NCBI GenBank assembly: GCA_937901055.1
Contig: CALCGO010000619.1
Location: forward strand, 1 to 5,961
Direction: 5' to 3'
Length of the DNA stretch: 5,961 bases
Source of the DNA: an uncultured Rhodobacterales bacterium
GTDB lineage: Bacteria; Pseudomonadota; Alphaproteobacteria; Rhodobacterales; Rhodobacteraceae
Each line of letters starts with the position of its first letter. The stretch's first letter is position 1. Of the stretch, positions 1-3,682 are shown one piece after another. The notes below the pieces were generated by a model. The model was not told the DNA's origin, did not search any database, and saw nothing but the letters and a program-made list of their open reading frames with translations. The translations under genes and the position numbers were made by a program.

Positions 1-2
1 GC

Positions 3-290
3 TATATTCTGGAGGTCGGATTTGAGCGTCTAAATGGAGTCGATTTCCGTAAAGGTTGCTATGTCGGGCAGGAGGTAACCGCCCGCATGAAGCACAAGAC
101 CGAACTGAAGAAGGGGTTGGTTAGCGTTTCTGTTGACGGAAAGGCTGTTGCAGGCACTCCGATCACGATGGACGGAAAACCTGCTGGCACCCTGCACACC
201 GTTTCGGGTGGACAAGGGTTGGCATATTTGCGTTTTGATCGTGCGAAAGGTGATATGCAGGCAGAGGGTGCCGTGATCCGGCGGATTTAG
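3..290 (+). CDS. ygfZ: YgfZ/CAF17-type folate-binding protein, 3' end (partial)
   Basis: This is the C-terminal part (95 codons plus TAG) of a YgfZ/CAF17/IBA57-family protein; the start lies left of the window. The frame is open from base 3 and reads through the family signature K-G-C-Y-V-G-Q-E-V (bases 51-83, invariant Cys codon at 57-59), preceded by ERLNGVDFR and followed by TARMKHKTELKKGL. The family is related to the glycine cleavage T-protein, binds folate, and helps assemble or repair certain Fe-S enzymes such as the tRNA-modifying MiaB in the cytoplasm; that role is family knowledge, not something visible here. The tail after the signature is a short beta-rich region, typical of the C-terminal barrel. 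An internal ATG at base 87 lies inside the conserved block and is not the start. The stop overlaps that of the convergent inositol monophosphatase gene, and no terminator is visible between them. Identification is firm from the signature; length and start cannot be judged. Confidence 0.93.
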   Translation, partial: YILEVGFERLNGVDFRKGCYVGQEVTARMKHKTELKKGLVSVSVDGKAVAGTPITMDGKPAGTLHTVSGGQGLAYLRFDRAKGDMQAEGAVIRRI

Positions 291-1081
291 TCCTCGTTGC
301 GGATCAACTTTGCGAAACGATTGAAGACCGGCTCGTTCGAGGCAACGATGTCTCCGCTAACCAGCGGATTTTCGCCAGCATTGATGCTTTCAACAATGCC
401 ACCAGCCTCTTTAACCAACAAGATTCCGGCGGCCATGTCCCACGCGTTCAAACGGCGTTCCCAGAAACCATCGTAGCGCCCTGCAGCCAAGTAGGCTAAA
501 TCCAGGGCAGCGGCGCCCCAACGGCGTACACCTGCACAACCCGGCATCAAACGGGCAAGATCTTGTAACGTTTCAGGTAGATCCGAGCGACCACCAAACG
601 GCACGCCTGTAGCGAAAACCATTTCAATCATTTCATTACGGCCGGATACACGCATGCGGCGATCGTTGAGCCAAGCGCCTTCGCCTTTTTCAGCGGTAAA
701 CATTTCGTCTTTAACAGGGTCATAAACAACGGCGGCGACGACCTCGTTACGATGCTCAAGCGCAATGGAAATCGCCCAATGAGGCATCCCGTGCAAGAAA
801 TTCGTCGTGCCGTCCAAGGGGTCCACGATCCAGCGGCGGGTTGGGTCTTCGCCGAATGCTTCAGGAGATTCTTCACCAAGGAAACCGTAGTTCGGGCGCG
901 CTTCGGTTAGTTGTTCGCGGATTGTTTCTTCGGCGGTGGTGTCCGCTTTGGATACAAAGTCACCAGGCCCTTTAGAGGAAACCTGAAGGTTCTCCACCTC
1001 GTTAAAATCACGCAATAGTTTACGGCCGGCAATGCGGGCCGCTTTAACCATGATATTCATATTAGCAGAGGCGTTAGACAT
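287..1081 (-). CDS. suhB: Inositol monophosphatase family protein (SuhB type)
   Basis: A complete 264-residue Mg2+-dependent phosphatase of the inositol monophosphatase/SuhB family, of normal length. The metal-site motifs are all present: GEES at residues 69-72 (Glu70), WIVDPLDGTTNF at 84-95 (Asp87, Asp90) and WDMAAG at 214-219 (Asp215). These correspond to the Glu/Asp metal ligands of characterised family members. The expected reaction is hydrolysis of myo-inositol phosphate or a similar sugar or polyol monophosphate; in enterobacteria SuhB also acts in rRNA antitermination. The true substrate cannot be read from sequence. I chose the ATG at 1081 because AAAGG (1090-1094) lies 8 bases upstream and homologues begin with a similar MSxSANxNIM. 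A GTG ten codons further upstream (1111) keeps the frame open but lacks a good ribosome binding site. The gene lies 371 bases downstream of efp on the same strand, behind efp's terminator, so it probably has its own promoter. A CysQ-type nucleotidase is less likely given the close match to the SuhB branch. Confidence 0.95.
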   Translation of the reverse strand: MSNASANMNIMVKAARIAGRKLLRDFNEVENLQVSSKGPGDFVSKADTTAEETIREQLTEARPNYGFLGEESPEAFGEDPTRRWIVDPLDGTTNFLHGMPHWAISIALEHRNEVVAAVVYDPVKDEMFTAEKGEGAWLNDRRMRVSGRNEMIEMVFATGVPFGGRSDLPETLQDLARLMPGCAGVRRWGAAALDLAYLAAGRYDGFWERRLNAWDMAAGILLVKEAGGIVESINAGENPLVSGDIVASNEPVFNRFAKLIRNED

Positions 1082-1111
1082 GTTTGAAACCTTTGAGAAG
1101 AGCAGGCACAC

Positions 1112-1140
1112 CCTATAGGTCGTTTAAACCCAAAGGCCAA
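1112..1140 (-). promoter_or_regulatory. Possible suhB promoter (-35/-10)
   Basis: On the - strand, TTGGCC (1135-1140) and TATAGG (1112-1117) are separated by exactly 17 bases, each matching the sigma-70 consensus at 4 of 6 positions. The pair would place a transcript start near base 1105, about 24 bases before the suhB ATG. A promoter is expected here because efp upstream is closed by a terminator. Matches of this quality occur by chance, so this is only a candidate. Confidence 0.35.
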
Positions 1141-1145
1141 GGCTA

Positions 1146-1187
1146 TTTTCGCCACAGGCGGCTGATCAATCTCTACATCGGCGAAAA
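1146..1187. repeat. 8-bp inverted repeat upstream of suhB
   Basis: TTTTCGCC at 1146-1153 and its exact reverse complement GGCGAAAA at 1180-1187 are separated by 26 bases that contain a TGATCA palindrome. No U-tract follows the right arm in either direction, so it is not a standard terminator. It could be a long-looped RNA structure in the suhB leader or a pair of protein-binding half-sites. The repeat is seen directly; its function is unknown. Confidence 0.4.
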
Positions 1188-1389
1188 GCTGAAATGATCC
1201 ATTATTATGGCCTCGTCGCAAGTTGGTCGCATTTTCATGCGGCCTATCCATTCTGTAGCGTTTTAACGGGTGGTGAACAGTTCGCCATCATCTGTCGGGC
1301 GATGACTACGGCCACCCCATATCGGCGAATGCTGGCCGCGCGATCTGTGAGCAAAGTGATGATGGAGCGTGGTAAAGTGTGGGCGCATG

Positions 1390-1422
1390 AAAAAGCCTGC
1401 CAGAATAACTATTCTGACAGGC
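1390..1422 (-). terminator. Factor-independent terminator of efp
   Basis: On the - strand a 12-base left arm (1422-1411, GCCTGTCAGAAT), a 4-base AGTT loop and a 12-base right arm (1406-1395, ATTCTGGCAGGC) form a hairpin whose only non-Watson-Crick pair is a G.U wobble. Five U residues follow directly (1394-1390). The hairpin begins about 30 bases after the efp stop. Read on the + strand, the odd pair becomes a C-A mismatch and no + strand gene precedes it, so the structure is oriented for efp. Confidence 0.9.
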
Positions 1423-1452
1423 CAATTTTTAACGAAATTTAGGACAACCGGT

Positions 1453-2016
1453 TTAAGCGCGTTCGACGTATTCCATAGTTTCCGTAGAAACCACGATGGC
1501 CTCGCCTTCACCAACGAATGGCGGGATCATGACGCGCACGCCGTTATCTAAGATAGCTGGTTTGAAGCTGTTGGCTGCCGTCTGGCCTTTCACTGCGGGT
1601 TCCGTTTCCGTAACCGTGCAAGTGACGCGTTGAGGAAGGGCGGCACTTAGCGCTTCGTCTTCGTAGTACTCAATCTGAATTGTCATACTGTCTTGCAGGA
1701 ACGGGCGGCGATCACCAAGGATGTCGGCGGCTAGTTCGATCTGTTCGTACGATTCTGTATCCATGAAAACCAACATTCCATCAGTTTCGTACAAGAACTG
1801 TTGTGCCTTTTGTTCGAGACGGACCTTTTCAACTTTATCCGCGGCGCGGAACCGTTCGTTCAACTTCGAACCATTGCGAAGATTTTTCATCTCGACTTGC
1901 GCAAACGCGCCGCCTTTACCGGGCTTCACATGGCTGACTTTTACGGCAACCCAGAGGCCGTCGTTATGTTCCAGAATGTTGCCGGGGCGGATTTCGTTAC
2001 CGTGAATTTTAGGCAT
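1453..2016 (-). CDS. efp: Translation elongation factor P
   Basis: A complete 187-residue EF-P, the standard bacterial length. EF-P binds the ribosome between the P and E sites and relieves stalling at consecutive prolines. The N-terminal KOW-like domain carries the modification loop K-P-G-K-G-G-A-F (residues 31-38), with Lys34 at the tip in the position that is lysylated in E. coli. The OB-type domains follow, including the EF-P signature region with GDRRPFLQD, VKGQTAANSFKPA and NGVRVMIPPFVGEGE, and the C-terminal TETMEYVERA. I chose the ATG at 2016 because the family N-terminus is MPKIxGNEIRPGN. An in-frame ATG at 2031 would add only MRERP. The ribosome binding site is weak for both starts (a GAG about 7-9 bases ahead of 2016). 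The gene is divergent from the sox operon and is closed by a strong terminator, so it is probably transcribed alone. Which enzyme, if any, modifies Lys34 cannot be told from this window. Confidence 0.98.
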   Translation of the reverse strand: MPKIHGNEIRPGNILEHNDGLWVAVKVSHVKPGKGGAFAQVEMKNLRNGSKLNERFRAADKVEKVRLEQKAQQFLYETDGMLVFMDTESYEQIELAADILGDRRPFLQDSMTIQIEYYEDEALSAALPQRVTCTVTETEPAVKGQTAANSFKPAILDNGVRVMIPPFVGEGEAIVVSTETMEYVERA

Positions 2017-2050
2017 GGGGCGTTCTCGCATAATTATTCATGTATAGCGC

Positions 2051-2079
2051 TCTATAATTCACGATCGAAGGGCTTGCAA
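2051..2079 (-). promoter_or_regulatory. Candidate efp promoter
   Basis: On the - strand, TTGCAA (2074-2079) and TATAGA (2051-2056) are separated by exactly 17 bases, each with 4 of 6 consensus matches. They lie about 35-65 bases before the efp start, a sensible leader length. The -10 box overlaps a small inverted repeat, TATAG-CGCT-CTATA (2043-2056). It is the best-spaced promoter pair in the divergent region but is unproven. Confidence 0.45.
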
Positions 2080-2117
2080 GGTGGTCGATTTGGACTAGCG
2101 TATCCGAAAGCTGGCAA

Positions 2118-2137
2118 TATAGATTCGTGTTAACACG
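2118..2137 (+). promoter_or_regulatory. Probable sox operator: palindrome beside a -10-like box
   Basis: CGTGTTAACACG (2126-2137) is a perfect 12-bp palindrome. It starts 2 bases after a -10-like TATAGA (2118-2123) and ends 1 base before the soxB ribosome binding site AAGGA (2139-2143). A transcript starting near here would begin within or next to the palindrome. That is a usual place for a repressor operator, fitting an operon expected to be substrate-induced. No -35 at standard spacing is convincing; TTGGAC (2090-2095) is too far upstream (22-base spacer). A looser inverted repeat, TTTGGA-N8-TCCGAA, lies upstream at 2089-2108. The palindrome is seen; its operator role is inference. Confidence 0.4.
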
Positions 2138-2138
2138 T

Positions 2139-2154
2139 AAGGACCTTTGACTTG
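2139..2154 (+). promoter_or_regulatory. soxB ribosome binding site and TTG start
   Basis: AAGGA (2139-2143) lies 8 bases before TTG (2152-2154). An in-frame TAA at 2131-2133 closes the frame upstream, and the next in-frame ATG is about 110 codons into the protein, beyond the flavin-binding motif. TTG is therefore the only start that fits both the ribosome binding site and the conserved N-terminus. Confidence 0.85.
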
Positions 2155-3402
2155 TATTATTCGGCGCTCCAAATTCTGAAGAATGGTTTGACGGGGAATA
2201 AGGGATGGAAGCCTGTCTGGCGTAATCCTGAACCCAAGAAATGTTATGATATTGTTATAATCGGTGGTGGTGGGCATGGCCTGTCGACGGCGTATTACTT
2301 GGCCAAGGTGCACGGTATTCGAAACATTGCAGTGCTTGAAAAAGGCTATCTGGGCGGGGGCAATGTCGGGCGAAATACTACGATTGTACGGGCGAACTAT
2401 TTGCTGGACGGGAACTTGGAGTTTTATTCTCATTCGCTGAAGCTGTGGGAAAACCTTGAGCAGGAATTGAACTATAATGTGATGATGTCGCAGCGCGGCT
2501 GCTTGGTACTGGCGCATAACGACCAGCAGTTCGACAATCTGGCGTGGCGTGGTAATGCTAATCGCGCGACTGGTGATGATGCGGTGCTGATGGGGCGCGA
2601 GGATGTACGAAACCTGGTTCCTTTCCTGAATTACGACGATGCGCGGTTCCCCATTCGCGGTGGCTTATTACAGCGGACTGGTGGCACGGCTCGGCACGAT
2701 GCGGTGGCATGGGGTTATGCACGCGGTGCGGATATGCGCGGTGTGGATTTGATCCAGAACTGCGAGGTTAAGGGTTTCCGCATTGAAGGCGGCAAGATCA
2801 AGGGTGTCGAAACATCGCGCGGATATATCGGTGCTGGTAAAGTGGGGATGTCTGTCGCGGGACGAACCTCGCAGGTGGCGGAGATGGCTGGGTTGCGCCT
2901 GCCGATCGAAAGCCATGTCTTGCAGGCCTTCGTGACAGAGGCCGTTAAGCCAGTGATCGACAATGTTATTTCCTTTGGGATGGGGCACTTTTATATCAGC
3001 CAGTCGGACAAAGGCGGACTAGTGTTTGGTGGCGACCTCGATATGTACAACAGCTATTCCCAGCGCGGAAATTTGCCAAGGGTCGAACAAGTATCCGAAG
3101 CTGCGATGGCCTTGATGCCGATGATTGGCAAGGCGAGGATGTTGCGAAGTTGGGGCGGGATCATGGATATGAGCATGGACGGTTCACCGATTATCGACAA
3201 AACCCCAATTGAAGGTTTGTTCCTGAACGGCGGCTGGTGCTATGGCGGCTTCAAGGCTGTACCCGCGGCGGGAGCCGCGTTCGCGCACCTGATGGCGACA
3301 GGTGAAAAGGCGGATTGGGCGACCAAGTTCAACCTGAATCGTTTCGAGACCGGACACGTAATTGATGACGAGGCCACTGGCGCTCGTCCGAACTCTCATT
3401 GA
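2152..3402 (+). CDS. soxB: Sarcosine oxidase, beta subunit
   Basis: A complete 416-residue beta subunit of heterotetrameric sarcosine oxidase, close to the usual 405-420. It belongs to the DAO/glycine oxidase flavoprotein family and oxidises the N-methyl group of sarcosine in the cytoplasm. The N-terminal dinucleotide fold is clear: YDIVIIGGGGHGLSTAYYL (residues 32-50), then an acidic VLEKG strand end (61-65) and GGGNVGRNTTIVR (68-80). GGTARHDAVAWGYARGAD (177-194) holds His182, which aligns with the histidine that carries covalent FMN in characterised enzymes. Further conserved blocks are RLPIESHVLQAFVTE (249-263), FGMGHFYISQSDKGGLVFGGD (275-295), LRSWGGIMDMSMDGSPIID (331-349) and GGWCYGGFKA (360-369). 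The usual serine/cysteine-rich stretch after GGFKA is AVPAAGAAFAHL here, and SVAGRTSQ (234-241) differs from the Asn/His-Ser/Thr form I remember. Neither is a known catalytic loss. Translation starts at TTG. The gene leads the operon, with soxD 10 bases downstream. Confidence 0.97.
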   Translation: MYYSALQILKNGLTGNKGWKPVWRNPEPKKCYDIVIIGGGGHGLSTAYYLAKVHGIRNIAVLEKGYLGGGNVGRNTTIVRANYLLDGNLEFYSHSLKLWENLEQELNYNVMMSQRGCLVLAHNDQQFDNLAWRGNANRATGDDAVLMGREDVRNLVPFLNYDDARFPIRGGLLQRTGGTARHDAVAWGYARGADMRGVDLIQNCEVKGFRIEGGKIKGVETSRGYIGAGKVGMSVAGRTSQVAEMAGLRLPIESHVLQAFVTEAVKPVIDNVISFGMGHFYISQSDKGGLVFGGDLDMYNSYSQRGNLPRVEQVSEAAMALMPMIGKARMLRSWGGIMDMSMDGSPIIDKTPIEGLFLNGGWCYGGFKAVPAAGAAFAHLMATGEKADWATKFNLNRFETGHVIDDEATGARPNSH

Positions 3403-3412
3403 GGGCCGTGAT

Positions 3413-3682
3413 ATGAGAATAGATTGCCCACATTGCGGAGCACGAGACCACCGCGAGTTTGAGTACCTTGGATCTGCCAAACTTCTGGACCGCCCGGACG
3501 GAGGAGATGCGGCTGCCTACCACGATTACGTTTTTCAACGCAAAAATCCAACCGGCGAAAATGCCGAGCTTTGGCAGCACGTGATGGGGTGCAGCGCATG
3601 GCTGCATGTCGTGCGAAATGTTACCACACATGAAATTGTTACGGTAAAACTCGCCCGTGATGTGAAGGAGGCGGTACGATGA
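3413..3682 (+). CDS. soxD: Sarcosine oxidase, delta subunit
   Basis: A complete 89-residue delta subunit, of normal length for the family (about 85-110). This small subunit packs against the alpha subunit of the heterotetramer and holds a structural zinc ion. The expected ligands are all present: Cys5 and Cys8 in MRIDCPHCGAR, then His56 and Cys60 in WQHVMGCSAW. This matches the two-Cys, His, Cys set known from the Stenotrophomonas enzyme. The family core GSAKLLDRPDG...YHDYVFQRKNPTG and the C-terminal RNVTTHEI are also recognisable. I chose ATG 3413 because homologues begin M-R/L-I-x-C-P and GAGGG (3401-3405), overlapping the soxB stop, lies 7 bases upstream. A longer frame from 3362 starts inside soxB. 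The gap to soxB is 10 bases and the stop overlaps the soxA start as ATGA, so translation of the three genes is likely coupled. Confidence 0.96.
   Translation: MRIDCPHCGARDHREFEYLGSAKLLDRPDGGDAAAYHDYVFQRKNPTGENAELWQHVMGCSAWLHVVRNVTTHEIVTVKLARDVKEAVR

Larger units (their letters stand above)
1082..1452. other. Non-coding gap between efp and suhB
   Basis: This 371-base stretch lies downstream of efp and upstream of suhB (both - strand). It holds the efp terminator (1390-1422), an 8-bp inverted repeat at 1146-1187, a possible suhB promoter at 1112-1140 and the suhB ribosome binding site (1090-1094). Open frames crossing it on either strand have no convincing ribosome binding site, run through the terminator or into efp, and give low-complexity peptides resembling nothing I know. 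The part between about 1190 and 1385 has no feature I can name. Confidence 0.6.

Noticed and set aside
1263..1388. 41-codon His/Arg-rich frame on the - strand just after the efp terminator
   Set aside because: The ATG follows the terminator U-tract directly, leaving no ribosome binding site. The same frame extends back into efp as a shadow.
1194..1442. 82-codon + strand frame in the efp-suhB gap
   Set aside because: It reads straight through the efp terminator hairpin, lacks a ribosome binding site, and has no recognisable similarity.
2017..2031. Upstream ATG for efp adding MRERP
   Set aside because: EF-P proteins begin with MPKI; the extra five residues are not a family feature and the upstream site has no better ribosome binding site.
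2095..2517. 140-codon - strand frame covering the sox promoter region and start of soxB
   Set aside because: It is antisense to the conserved flavin-binding N-terminus of SoxB and crosses the intergenic control region; the peptide is not recognisable.
3362..3412. Longer soxD start within soxB
   Set aside because: It begins with TTG inside soxB, lacks a ribosome binding site, and adds residues not found at the family N-terminus. ATG 3413 with GAGGG 7 bases upstream fits better.
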